Translations under genes and position numbers: made by a program
Notes under the pieces: generated by a model
What the model was told of the DNA's origin: nothing
Databases searched by the model: none
The model's input: only the letters and a program-made list of their open reading frames with translations
Assembly (NCBI GenBank): GCA_013368325.1
Contig: JAACJK010000001.1
Span: 620,001 to 684,000, forward strand
DNA: 64,000 nucleotides
Source of the DNA: Ephemerocybe angulata
Taxonomy: Eukaryota > Basidiomycota > Agaricomycetes > Agaricales > Psathyrellaceae
Direction: 5' to 3'
In this document: positions 1-11,251 of the stretch, one piece after another
Layout of the letters: each line of letters opens with the position of its first letter
How positions within the stretch are numbered: position 1 is the first letter of the stretch

Positions 1-94
1 GCAGCCAATCAATCATTTTCCATTACTGCCCTTGGAGAGCCGAGGAGGGTGGGAATAATTATATTTTACGCCTTGTATCTCTCCCCTCATCGCA

Positions 95-1441
95 ATGGAA
101 GCCCCTTTCTCGATCCCCCTCCTTTTGAAAGTCGACCTGCTCCCGCATATAGTCTAGTGATCACCACGGGTCGCGCGACCCGCACGGGTTCGCGGGTTGT
201 ACCCCGTGGGGTGCGGGTGCGGGTGGGCATTTCCCAACCCGTCCCCTACAAAACAAGCCCAAGAACGTCCAGATCGGACGAGAACTGGCCGAGATATGGC
301 CCATTTATGTGCTAGGACATAAATGAACCATATCTCAACCAAATCTCGTCCGATTTGGCTGTTTTTGGGTTCGTTTTGGCGGGTAAACCCGCGGTTTTAC
401 GGGTAGGGTTGGCTGGGGTGCGGGTGCGGGTTGCTGCGCCGTGACCCGGGGTCAACCCGTGGTGATCACTAATATAGTCTCCTACCTTGCATGGCGCGAT
501 CTAGTTTCTCTGGCAAGAGGACCTGCTCCCACAGCCAAGGTTTGCAAGAAGGAGATTCGACTGCGAATTTCTGAATCGTTGGATCCGTTCATTCCGAGGG
601 ACCAACAACGCGCCTTCTTCAGGGCTTTAGAGGACTCTCGAGGGGCGATCATAGGCTCAGTCGTCAGGCAGGTATGGCATTTTGCACTAGCATATCTGGA
701 ATCGGCTCGTTCAACTAACTTTATCAAGTTGCTGCTCTCCCAATCCTCCGTTCAAGTCCCGGCCCCATTCGACCTCAACATCGCGGTCTCCCGTGACCTC
801 GACGATCCGATGCATACCTTCCTTACCATGATAGGCTACACCTCAAGCGTGGGCATTGTCTCGCGATACAAGAATACAGGCACGGCAACGCGGGTGGAGA
901 AGTTCGAGAGAAGACTTGGCGACGCGGTGAGTTCTGTCTTCACTCACCTTTATCGCGCTAATCGGAGGCGCAGATCACTCGTGTGTCTGTAATCGAGAGT
1001 ACGGGTGGTGCGATGGCTGTCGTGCTAGGCACGCCTCACACCGCCCAGATGTGCGCCATCACTCCTCGTACCATCGGATCTTTCTATCCCAGGCTCCTAG
1101 CTTCCAACGAAAGTTTGCAGGTCGAGAGCTACGGCCGATCCCCTGGAATTGGCGACCGTCATCCCACCTTCACCATTACCGGGGATAACAGTCACTGGAC
1201 TCGAGACTGTGGTGTCCATTGTCCGGCCGTATGGAGGAAGACTTATGACGATCCAGGTTTGGCGGTGGAAGAGTGGTCAAGCGACAATCCCCCATATCAG
1301 GGATACTCGGGTCCCGATCCCAGTAAGTGGAATCTGTGGAGATCAGACTTACTTCGGTGGAGGATGTCTCGAAGGTGTAGAAACCCTCACTGCCCCAACA
1401 TGACGAAGTTTGAGGCGCGCAAGCAATATTTAGAAATTTAG
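95..1441 (+). pseudogene. Agaricomycete hypothetical gene (F-box-like start) split by a MITE
   Basis: The reading frame starts at ATG 95 and encodes about 20 residues ending in LLPHI up to position 154. It is then broken by the 317-bp MITE at 155-471 and resumes at 480. Removing the MITE and one copy of its 8-bp target duplication joins the two halves in frame as PHIVSYLAWRDLVSLA, which resembles the start of an F-box-like helix. A further GT-AG intron lies at 927-973 in phase 0, and the frame then runs to the stop at 1441. The rejoined protein would be about 324 residues with a C-terminal Trp/Cys-rich part (WNLWRSDLLRWRM, then CRNPHCPN). I recognise this as a repeated hypothetical family of mushroom fungi but know no function. 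The gene is broken unless the MITE is spliced out or excised. Confidence 0.6.
155..471. mobile_element. hAT-like foldback MITE, 317 bp
   Basis: Perfect 17-bp terminal inverted repeats, TAGTGATCACCACGGGT at 155-171 and its reverse complement at 455-471, are flanked by an exact 8-bp direct repeat ATATAGTC at 147-154 and 472-479. An 8-bp duplication with termini of the form YARNG (TAGTG) is the hAT signature. The interior folds back as well: GAGATATGG...CATTTATGT near 290-310 pairs with ACATAAATG...CCATATCTC near 317-338, and similarity extends outward through the ATCGGACGAGA motifs. No transposase is encoded. The perfect repeats and target duplication argue for a recent insertion. Confidence 0.88.
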
Positions 1442-1480
1442 ATTGATCATTGTACTAATCATCATCATCGTACTAATCCT

Positions 1481-1900
1481 GTAATTTACGCGCCCAACGG
1501 TCGTGCCTCAGACGGGCGTCTATCGTCACTGCGAATCGGCCGAGGACTCGGCCGGACGCACAGCATGATCATACTGGGGAAGCAAGACTGGGGGTCGGCC
1601 GTTACCCTGACGGTACGCTAAGACACGGCCGTATCATCACTTCTGTAATTTACGCGCCCAACGCTTGTGCCTGTGACGGGCGTCTACGGCCGGATGAACC
1701 GCACGATCGTTACTGGGAAGCAAGGTCGGCCGTTTCCACGGCCGTATAAACCGTACGACCGACGTGTACCACCGTCGTATGCGCCCAACCCGGTCGTGCC
1801 TCAGACGGGCATGCCTCAGACGGGCGTCTACGGCCGGATGAACCGCGGACGGTGACAGGGAATAGAAGCGCTCGTCCGGGGGATCGGCCGGATTTGAGGG
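1481..1900. repeat. Degenerate tandem repeat, three units, rich in CGGCCG
   Basis: Three imperfect units share the core GCGCCCAACG followed by GACGGGCGTCTA and CGGCCGGATGAACCG. The cores start near 1490, 1654 and 1781, giving spacings of about 164 and 127 bp. CGGCCG occurs about eight times in 400 bp. No gene is visible. The same hexamer recurs at 10180, 10367 and 10837 on the far side of the KDZ gene cluster, so these may be subterminal repeats of that element; that link is inference. Confidence 0.6.
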
Positions 1901-1959
1901 TACGAAAAGACACGAAGATTAAAATTTGCAAGGCGGGTGTATACAAACAAAAGTATAAG

Positions 1960-4761
1960 CTACCAAGCCCATGGTTGTGTAGGCTTCCGAGCACGGGACG
2001 AACACTTGGATGGGGAGGGTTCAGGATCCTGTTCGACTGCCTTCTTCGATCTTCGGCCGGATTCTAAGGTTACGCCCATCAGAGAGGCAGTAATCTTTCG
2101 AGTTGGGGTCTCTAGGGGTGTTGAAAGGTCCTCCGTCGACTCCTTGTCCTTCCTCTTGGGCACCGGCTTGGGCCGCGGACGTCCTTTGGCAACGGGGAGG
2201 GACCCCTCTTCAATGTCTATAGGATCCTCCATCGACTCCTTGTCCTTCCTCTTGGGCACCGGCTTGGGCTGCGGACGTCCTTTGGCAGCGGGGAGGGACT
2301 CCTCTTCAATGTCCTCCTCCTCCTCTTGCCTGTCGTTCATCTTGGCCTTCGCCTCCTTCGCCCTTCTAGCCTTTGTCCTCTTCGTCTCTTTTGAGTCTCC
2401 CTCCTTCGCTTTCGCCCCTTCACTTGCCTCTCTCTCCTTCGACTCCTTCGGCTCTCTCACCTTCGCCTTCTTCTTCTCTTTTTTTGCTTCTCTCTCCTCT
2501 GCCTCCACCGCTTCCTTCGCTTCTCTCTCCTTCGCCTTCGCCACTTCCTTCGCTTCTCTCTCTTTCGCCTCTGCCGCTTCCTTTGCTTTCGCCTCCTTCG
2601 TGTCTCTCTCCCGTTTCGCCTCCGCTGCCTGCGCCTCTTTCTTTTTCTTAGCCAGCCGGTCCCGCTCCCGTTTCTCTCAGGCCTTCAACTTCTTGGTCTC
2701 CCTCGCCAGTCGCTCTTTCTCCTTCTTCTCCTCCTTCTCCTCTGCTTTCCTCTCTGCTTCCCTCTCCATCTCACTGTTCATCTTCCCATCCTCGCCCGAT
2801 GATTGGGAGCTAAGGTCATCGGACTCGTCGCCCCCATCCGAGACGCTAAGCTCGGCATCGGCTTCACCTTCAGAATCAGATTCACTGGAGGTCGTTTCAT
2901 CAGAAGAAGCCGCTGGAGCTTTCTTCTTCCCCTTCCCCTTCCCCTTCTTAGTGTCCTTTTTCTTCCTCCCCTTAGCCGCCGGCTCGTCCGCGTCCGCGTC
3001 CGGCCGTTTGCAGACTTTGTTGTAGTCCTCCTCGCTCAACGGGGACCGTGGGACACGAGGAACGACGTTCCCGTCTTCACCAAGATATCCATGGAACTCC
3101 AGGGCAACGAGGCCTAGCTGTTGTCGCTCCCACCAGTGAGCCAGCATTGCTGTTGAGTGTTGAATGCGTATGGAGTTGGTCTCCTCGAGGTGCGGGGCCT
3201 GGTCATCTGACAGGAACTCCGGAGCAATGTAAAGGCGAGGACTTTTGGCGATCGCCTTCCAAGGTGGGGCGTGGCGTTTACTAACTTCGTTGCCTATGAG
3301 GGGTACTCCACGAGAGATGGCTGGACGAGAATGCCCGTTAGTCTTAAGAATGAAGGGCATAATATAATTGGAAGGCGCACAATAACAACGGGTGACGAAG
3401 CTACGGATAAGCTTTTGCTTGTAAACGTATGGGGGGATTCCTGAAGGGGTCGGCTGTGACACGTCCGGAAGGATGGGCTCTCCGTAGTCATTGAGAGGAA
3501 GTGGCAGGAGATTACCACCCTTTGGCACGTTCGTATCGGCCTTAGGGTTCTGCACGCGCGAATACTCGCACCACTTTCGGAAGAGACCAGACTTCGCGAT
3601 AGGCGCGCGAGCATCCTTGAGGAACGACTTCCCCGCTCCTAGCTCTGTATTGAAGTCGATCATTGCTATGACCATGCAGGGTAAGCAAATCAATCTAAGT
3701 TCGAATGGATATCTCTCACAGCCTATCATGACACCAGCAGTATCCTCGTAGCTCAAGAGCATGAACAATCGCACTCCCATTTGATTGTACATATCCTGGG
3801 CAAACTGACGACAGTAGTGAGCCACTTCTTTCTCAGCTAGCCTGGAGTAATCTAAGGTAAGTGGAAAGTTCGACCGAAGTACATTCAAACGACTTGCCGT
3901 TTCTTCTCGTCAGGCGAGGGTCCTTTCTCCCGCCAGATTTGCGCCTTCTCTTCATATGCCGCCTTCTCATCGTCATCCAAGGGGTCCCAATGTTTAGTGA
4001 TCGTGATCTGAAGGAAGTCGAAGGGTTTCGGGACCCGCGAGACCTCTTGGTTGGACGCAGAGGCATCGTCGCTTTGATCGTCGGTGTCGTCGTCCGCCAA
4101 CTCGAGGTCAAACCCATCACTCCCTTTGGTGTCCGGCCCGGGCCGTGATGCCGAACGGTCGCCGGTGCCGGAGACGCCAACCTTGGCCTCGTAGAGCTGA
4201 TGCTGTGTTTCCGATATCTCTTCCACATGCTCCTTATAGAAGATTTGCCGACCATTCCACTTCACTGCCCATCGGGGCAGCTTCTTGCATCTACGAGCCC
4301 TCTGTGCGAACCACAGGCGAACGTTCTGAGATTAAGCTAGAGTAAGGTTCGGAAGATCATTGAAAATGCGATGGAGGGAGACCTACGGCAAGGAATGCGG
4401 TACGATCTTTCGTTGAGATGGGCTTTCCATGCAACTTCTTCTCTTCCAAGAGGTGAGTACCAACGGCTCGTGTGATAACAGTCCGTTTCTTAATCGTGGC
4501 ATGCAGATATTCCTGTTTTCTGCCGTTCATGTAGCTGAGCTGCGCCTTCGTAAAGCGTTGGTCCAAGGACTTGTCATCTTGCATCGAGACCATTGCCGTG
4601 TTAGGTGGCAGATCGGTCTCCTCGTCGTTCTCTTCTACCTTGGCGCCGGGGCTGGTTCCTCTCTCAGGCTTGCTGGGGCTGGGCCCTCCCTCAGGCTTCG
4701 GTGATGCATGAGGGGTGGTTCTTGCAGACACCGGAGAATCGGCTGGATTCGAGGAGACCAT
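1960..4761 (-). pseudogene. KDZ-associated Lys/Glu-rich protein with HMG-like and AT-hook-like parts, in-frame stop
   Basis: Exon 1 runs from ATG 4761 to about 4382. A GTAGGT...CTCAG intron then leads to an exon ending near 3892, and a third exon continues to the end. The early part carries NVRLWFAQRARR and WAVKWNGRQIFY, followed by an HMG-box-like stretch (KHWDPLDDDEKAAYEEKAQ). The middle is a conserved globular region (about 3888-3050) I do not recognise. The C-terminus is Lys/Glu-rich and contains two copies of KGRP(Q/R)PKPVPKRKDKES, which look like AT-hooks. A TGA at 2677-2679 interrupts the Lys-rich part, but the same frame stays open to 1960 with identical composition, so this is probably a recent nonsense mutation; alternatively the protein ends there. 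The exon 2/3 junction fits a GC-AG intron (GCAAGT donor) best. Its pairing with the transposase suggests a DNA-binding partner protein; this is inference. Confidence 0.55.
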
Positions 4762-4943
4762 GGTGGCTAGTGGCTAGAGGATGGAAGAGGGCAACGGAAG
4801 GAAAAGAGGATGGAAGAGATCAGCCGGCAGCTTAGCTCGGATCGCAACACCGAAAGGCGGCAAATGGCGGCAACTCGAACGTACTTAAGCCCAATGAGCT
4901 CAGGCTGAAGGTCAACTCCGATCGTATCTCGGACCCCGTCTGC
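4762..4943. promoter_or_regulatory. Shared promoter region between divergent KDZ element genes
   Basis: Only 182 bp separate the start codons of the minus-strand partner gene (4761) and the plus-strand transposase (4944). The interval must hold both promoters. I see no clear TATA box. The arrangement implies that both genes move and are expressed together. Confidence 0.5.
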
Positions 4944-7900
4944 ATGGCCCCTCGAAGAACTGCGATAGATCCCGACGGGTGTGTGGAACATGTGGTCGTA
5001 ACCTCCCAAACCAGCCGAGGTGAAAGGACGCGCCTGGTGCCCCTCATCAACGGCGACGCGCCACGGTCCCGACAGCCTTCTCCTAAGAAAGCGCCAGCGC
5101 CAAGAGCCCCTCAAGAGGACGAATGGGCCGATCAGCACCTTAGCGATGGAAGTTTCGACTTTGGCCCGGACTTTGGCCCATCGCACCCTCCCTCGGATTC
5201 CGAAACTGAAGATTCGTTTGCCAAGGGCGCGTTTGAGAAACATGAAGGGGCGAGAACCAGTGAAGGAAAGGTGTGTCGGGTCACAATAAGCGCTGAAACG
5301 AACTGATTCGGGGCATTACAGTCGACGCATGAATACATGGAGGAGTGGATCCAGAAAAACCAGGCGGCTTACCTTGACACCATTCTCCAAGGTGAGGCGC
5401 AGGGTCAGGATCTTTGCTCTTGCGGAAAGAACAAGACGGAGATTCGCTGCCTCGATTGCATTGGTATCCCTCGGACCTGTCGTAAATGCTGTCGAGAGGC
5501 GCATCGTTCTAACCCACTCCACCGGATTGAGGCCTGGACGGGCGCTCATTGGCAACCTTCTTGGCTTTGGCAATTGGGGACCGTCGTCTGCTTGGGGCAT
5601 GGTGGGACTCCATGTCCCGAATACAATGAGCCTTTAGAGGCTCTCGAGGCCCAGGTCCTCACCCTTACTGGGATGGACGACCCTTCGGGAAACGAGTTCG
5701 ATGACGATCCTTCATTTGGCAGCGGTCCACCGGCCGGGACAGTAGGCAAGGACCTTGTGATGACCATCGTGCACACGAATGGAATTCACTATCTTCCTGT
5801 CTTCCGTTGCCTTTGCCCAGAGGAGAAGAAAGATATCGATCTCCTGAGAATGGGTCTCTATCCTGTTACGTCGCAAGAAACGAACACGGCCTTCACTTTC
5901 CAGGCCGACTTTCACGATTCATCGCCGGCCGAGTCTCACCTTGTTTAGATGGAAATACTGGCGCTACCTTACAGCCGACGGCAACTTTGTACTCAACCAC
6001 ATCGAGATTGTGGGAGAAGAGACGATTGTCTGGCTTACGGACGGAGCCGGGTATGTCGTGGAGAACGAAAAGCTGTCCAAGCACTTGAAAGCAACCAAAG
6101 AAGTTTATCAGGTATCTACTTAGCCCCACCCGATCAAGCGCAACCCTTCTAACCCTTCTGACCCTATTTTTAAGGAACCAACGTGTCTTCAACACCGAGC
6201 AACAATGGACAAGAATAAGGCTAAAAAGGGTCAAGACTGCACTGGTTTCGTCGCCATAGCTTGCGCACGACATGGGTGCTTTGCCCCAGGCTCGGGCGTG
6301 GACCTGCAGAAGGGCGAAAGGTACGTCTACCAACTTGTATCCCGGTCGGGACCATGACGGCCGAGGTCGACCGGCCGACCTGCAACTAACGGCCGTGTAA
6401 CAGGCAGTTGAACGTCGACTTGGCCTTGAACGAGGCTTCAATAACCACCGGAGCCAAGGAGACTCCAGGAATCCGCTTTGCCTACGACATCAACTGCCAA
6501 TATTGTGTCAACTTCCGAGAGCGTGTGGCGAAGGGCGACTACCCCGGTTTACCTTCGAACATGGAGATGCAATTTCTCATTGGCCTCTTCCACGTTCACG
6601 GTCACAAAAGTGAATGTCTCTCGAGGTACGCGCCAACGTTCTGCCCCGGTGCTGGTGTAACTAGTGGCGAGATTCTCGAATCCCTGTGGTCAACTATGAA
6701 TGGCGTGGCGGACATGACGAGGCAGATGACTCTTGCCCATCGGGCGGAGACTTTGGACGCCAGTATGAGGGACAGTAACTGGAGAAAACTGCAAGGCATG
6801 GGTTCGTCTTACTGTCTCATTTGATCCTTCCGTGATTATTGACTTCGGGAGTAAGTTGATTTCCTCAACACCCAACACGCCCTTTCAACGAAGACGGCTA
6901 AAGAATCGGCCGACGATTTCGACAATCTGAATGCAACTGCGGGGACACGTCAGCGTAGGCACTGGGAAAAGCAGATAGCCAAAGCCAACAAGCGTCGGGC
7001 TAAGGACGTTACAGCGATGGATAAGTATAACGCCGTGGTGCTTCCAGGTATGCACACGTCTGGTTACTTCCAGCTAATGCCCTGATGTCCAAACGTTTCC
7101 TAAAAAGTCGAAGGGAAGGTTGAAACACAAACGAGGCTGATGGGCCTGGCGCGAAAAAATAAACGCCCTCCTGCTGCTATCAAGTGGGTTGCGCGTGGTA
7201 TCGAGATCCAGGAAAACCAGTACGTCTTCGCCGGTTACCATGATAATGTACTGACTGGGCGCTAGGCTTCAAGTTCGGTCCTTCATCTCTGGAGGGGTGA
7301 AGGCTTTTAAGACCCCTAAAGGAAACCCGGAGGTCAAATTCGCCCTTGAAGTCGAGAAGAAAAGGGAGTCGCTCATGACACAAATCGCCGACCTAAACGG
7401 ACAAGCGGTAAAGCTCTGGCGAGGAACTAAGCTCCCAAAAAAGGATAGAAGGGCCCCTGTCGAGAGAAACTTCTGTATTTGTGAGGAGGAGTGCTCTTGT
7501 GACGACTCCGCCCTACCGGCAAAGGAAGCTTCACCCAAGGACGAAGAGAACATTATTCTTCCGCTTCCCTCCAGCTTCGACGAACTGCCTGAAGGCTGGG
7601 CAGCTGTTGCGGATGCAGAGGTCGAACTCAGGGTTGCGCAGGCTAACGAGGCCTTACAGGCAATCCGCACGGATGTAGCCCGGAAATCGTTCGAGTATAG
7701 GAAGAAGCATCGGAAATTGGCTGAGGGTCAAGAGGGGCGAACGAGAAGTTATGCCACTGTCAATGAGATAGGGCGTTCTCTTCGTATGCACATTAAGTAC
7801 TATGAGCTTGCAGTATGGGCCCTGAAGCGCCTCAACGCTCTGCAACATCACCCAGAGTTTGAGGAGCTCACCACGGCCGACACCAAGGCTGTTACCGCTG

Positions 7901-8314
7901 TTTACGACCCGAACGCCCGGGCTCAACGGGAAGAGGAGTTGTCATGGATTTGGAAAGTTAAGGGGGCGAGGAGGACTGCCGGTTATGTAGAAGAACGTGA
8001 GTACACTTCCGATCCCCCGCTCCGTGGCACATTTCTTATCTGTTTCTCAAGTGTATCGAGTCAGTTGGATCCGTGCATGTTCGAGGCGCGACCGATGGGT
8101 GGAGGAATTGATCATGGTTGAATCCGAAATGGAGTGGTTCGTTCGATTTGCCGCATATTCTCGGAATAAAGCGATGGAATGGGCTCCGAACGGTCTCTCC
8201 CCTGGCCACAGCGCATATGCATGGAGGCAAGCGGACATGTGGAGGAGGGTTGGAAGGAATGCCAAGGCAGAGTTTTACAACGTATCGAAGGTTAGGGTTC
8301 TTGTAGATATTTAG
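4944..8314 (+). CDS. KDZ-family transposase with CxC2-like zinc cluster, internally deleted
   Basis: Exon 1 is 4944-5270, with intron 5271-5321 (GTGTGT...ACAG). Exon 2 encodes a Cys-rich cluster at about residues 141-175 (CSCG, CLDC, CRKCC, then H), the CxC2-type domain found before KDZ transposases. The N-terminal part ends in LLRMGLYPVT and TAFTFQ, as in full-length relatives. Relatives then have roughly 150 more residues before the first catalytic region, but here the sequence jumps within a few codons to RWKYWRYLTADGNF (about 5948-5990). The Asp of DGNF, the block YDINCQYCVNFRER, FHVHGHKSECLSRYAPTF and the Glu of GEILESLWS are present. The coiled C-terminal part ends with DRWVEELIMVESEMEW and is complete. 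Several GT-AG introns separate these blocks. The deletion makes an active enzyme doubtful. Confidence 0.85.
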
Positions 8315-8432
8315 GGTTAGGAGTTTCCTTTAGCGCTAAGCGTTTGAAAATTGGAAATTGTTCTCTCCATCCACCTCCATCTAACCGACCCTCTCCACCC
8401 CTCCAACTCTCAACGACAGTCCCTACCCCAAT

Positions 8433-9230
8433 ATGGTGAACCTCACGCGACATTGTGTGACAGAAGGCGTCACTGACATGAGCCCCGAGTCCTACCAGGC
8501 CTTTCTAAACTACTGTTCGAGTCGGGCCCATGCGATCGCAGTGTCATTCGTATCTATCGGTTCTACATTGTCATTCGAAGGAACCCAGAGCTTCAGAGCA
8601 CGGCTGAGGGAAGAGTTGGTGAGTAATTTGCGAATGCGCTGGTAGGAGATGGCTGAACACCCCAAGTCTAGTGCAATGTTCTTTCTCGGAATGGGAATGG
8701 CCATGTATCACGATCGCCTCCATTCTCCTTACGCCCTCCGAAAGCTCATCAGGCTCTTCATGTACGATCGACTGGTAGACTTCGATTCCCTCATAGATGT
8801 CATCTCCACATGCCCGGATGGGGAGGATAGTCTCCTTCCTGCGTACGGAGGAAACTGGTGGTCGAATTTCAAGTTTCCTCCCGATGACGGCGTGGATCAA
8901 GCTGAAGAGGCTACCCTTCTCGATTATTGGAAAGCGGAAGGAAAGAATGTACCTCTTCCTTTCGTACTGCCGGCCTACGACATCTTCCAACTTGGGAAGA
9001 TGTCTATCACCGACATCGAGGAGGCATATTCCCTGACGAAGGAGGCAATCCAAGAGGAGGACAACAATGTCTCAGTGACCTCCTGGCATCTTGCTCGTGT
9101 CATCAGATCCATCGCCGGTCTCGAATCCATGCTCGTCGACTTCAAGGCCTTGGAAGAGGACGCGATACGGGAGAGGGAGGCCGTGCTCCTGAAGGAGGCG
9201 GAAGAGAATAGCACGAAGATACAGATGTAG
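8433..9230 (+). CDS. Hypothetical protein downstream of the KDZ transposase
   Basis: The frame opens at ATG 8433. It reaches a probable GTTGGT donor near 8611 and resumes at TGCAATGTTC near 8673, after a CTAG acceptor. The joined sequence reads RLREDAMFFLGMGMAMYHDR and runs open to the stop at 9230. The other reading of the junction would need a 27-nt intron, which is too short. The protein is about 245 residues, mostly helical by composition and acidic near the end. I recognise no domain. It lies 118 bp after the transposase stop on the same strand and may be cargo of the element. Confidence 0.5.
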
Positions 9231-9393
9231 CCATGACATTGGGGGGTGTTGCTTCGGAGACCTGTATCTAGGAGTTTTGAGTTATTGCACCCTATCGAAT
9301 CGTTTATACCGAGACCATCACTAGCGATTGATCTGGTGTTGCTCCTCGCTTTTTCTTTCCTCTCTTCCATCATCGTCGTTCGAGTTTCATGCG

Positions 9394-10080
9394 ATGAGAA
9401 TATCCCAAGACCTCACGACACCTGCAAAGTGGAGAACGTTCGAGCTCTTCCTCTTCGAGCGTCGGGAAGTTTTCCTTGACCACGTCTACGGCATGGACCG
9501 CAAAGTGCCAAATCTGTGTTATATTGAGATCCTCGAAAATGAGATTGTAAGTCATTAGATAGTCCCTTCTGTTAAGAGCTTATTCAAATCTATCTAGAAT
9601 ATCATTTGCTTCTTCGAAGGCATAAAAGTGGCCATGCTCGACCTCCAGAAAGTCGAAGTCAAACCAATAGCCGCGGACTTCGTTCAATGTGTTCTACCGC
9701 ACTTGGGCTCGAAGGACAAGCTAAGCCTATGGAGGATGATGACTGGCGGGCACCTTTTTGAAGCTGAACGGGCGATACCGACTGATCCGTATTTCGTTGT
9801 GGATGGTTGGTGGGAGAGGGAGAAACCACCGACAAGCCACGCCGTCTTTAAAGAATTCGCAGGGGCGCGCATGAACATGATCTTTTGCCCGAGCGAGAGA
9901 TCTGAAGAGCTGGTAGAGAAAACAAACCGGTACATGGAGAAGTTGGTCGAGTCCTTGGACGTGTACCTTGCAGCATTATCGGAGGTTGAGGAGGTGGTTA
10001 CGAAGGGAGTAAGGGGCGCGTCGGAAAGGCTGGAAAGATTCAACAGACTCTACTTGACTAGATGCAATAGTTCAGATTAA
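9394..10080 (+). CDS. Hypothetical protein, two exons
   Basis: ATG 9394 begins MRISQDLTTPAKW. The frame is interrupted by a good intron (GTAAGT after GAGATT near 9547, ending CTATCTAG near 9597) and then continues NIICFFEGIKVAML to the stop at 10080. The product is about 210 residues with a helical, charged C-terminus. No domain is recognised. It is co-oriented with the KDZ transposase and the preceding hypothetical gene, and the CGGCCG-rich non-coding DNA starts directly after it. Together they look like a three-gene plus-strand series within one mobile element, but I cannot show common transcription. Confidence 0.5.
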
Positions 10081-10966
10081 GCCCTAATCGCAGATAGTAC
10101 TTTCGCCGCCTATAGATGATCCGTGGATATTCAAGCTTGGAGGGCCCATTCGTCAGGTCACGGTAAGGAGCCGTATCGCACGGCCGGCCTGAAGAAAATC
10201 GCGAGACAAACTCGCCCGCCATCCGTTCTACTCGTACCGTGCTCCAAGAGATATCCGGGAAGGACTAGGCTGGACTAGGGTGAGCGCTGGCGAGTGTGGG
10301 ACGTAGGCGAGGCGGGCGCCGAGGGAGCCGGAAGATCTAGAGAATTTCTGTGCATTGGTTTGACGGTCGGCCGTATCATACTATCAAGGAGTAATACTTA
10401 AAACTTTTAAGTTACCGAACGACGGGTGAAAAGAGCCGCAAGGTACCAAGCTACGACACGATCAAATAAACGCAGGGGGCACGGAGGGGCACGGGCGTGT
10501 CGCTTATAACACCCATCCTCCGTTTTGGCAAGAAATGATCCGAACGTTGGTCGTCGACGGTACATAGATGCTCGCGAGTCCGGCCTGAGATGTTCGACTC
10601 TCCTAGGGCTACTTGCACCTCTGTAAGGAAGTGTGGGGAGGCGTACTAAAACTGTGAGTCAACCTGAGGATTGGGAATATGAATCGCTGGCACGCCGTCC
10701 GCGAATTTGCCAAGTCACATACACCCTCCTAACCACCGATGGCGGTGCGCGAGTGGGCATCAACTCGAACTCAGTGAAAGATCAAGAAGGGTCGGAGCAC
10801 TGGCACCAGATCCGATGCATGTCACGGTATAGCAACGGCCGTCCGCGCGCGGAACAAACGATTGACAGATTCTGACAACTGATACATCGAAAAGGAAATA
10901 ATTTGTAAGCATGATTCGAATTGGATCCCGCGATCGACTTCAAGCCTGTGTCACTGCCCTGCCAGG
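10081..10966. other. Non-coding stretch with CGGCCG motifs
   Basis: There is no gene I can support. CGGCCG occurs near 10180, 10367 and 10837. TCGGCCGTATCATA at about 10366 matches ACGGCCGTATCATC at about 1626 on the other side of the KDZ genes, in the same orientation. A short plus-strand frame at 10633-10875 has no recognisable product. Confidence 0.5.
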
Positions 10967-11251
10967 CTATACTATGAGATGGAGGAGTGATATACTCCCA
11001 AAAAGTTGAGTATGAGTTGGATAGCCCGGGCCATTAAGAGATGAAGCAGAGACGGGAGCACCGTGACTGATCACTGAGTCGGCCACTAAACCAACCAAAC
11101 CTTCATCAGTGATCACAGGCACGCCCATCACAACCCGGGCTTTCCCAGCTGGGCCATCAACACTGTCGCACAGCCTTGCCAGCTTGGCCCAGTTTACTCT
11201 CATGTAATGTGTCATACTGCAACCCAGGTTCCCCATACCCCATGCGCATAG

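Larger units (their letters stand above)
1481..10860. mobile_element. Probable KDZ (Kyakuja-Dileera-Zisupton) transposable element with four genes
   Basis: The core is the KDZ transposase gene on the plus strand and a divergent partner gene 182 bp away on the minus strand. Two further small plus-strand genes follow the transposase. CGGCCG-rich repeats lie at both outer sides (1481-1900 and about 10150-10860). I could not find terminal inverted repeats or a target duplication, so the limits given are the outer CGGCCG repeats and are only a hypothesis. KDZ elements are known in basidiomycetes as large DNA transposons that carry extra genes. The transposase has an internal deletion and the partner gene an in-frame stop, so this copy is probably not autonomous. 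Confidence 0.45.

Noticed and set aside
1960..3025. Plus-strand open frames opposite the Lys-rich gene (Ser/Phe/Leu-rich, 362 codons)
   Set aside because: They are the complement of Lys/Glu-rich coding sequence (CTT/TTC repeats); the minus strand has the splice sites and conserved domains.
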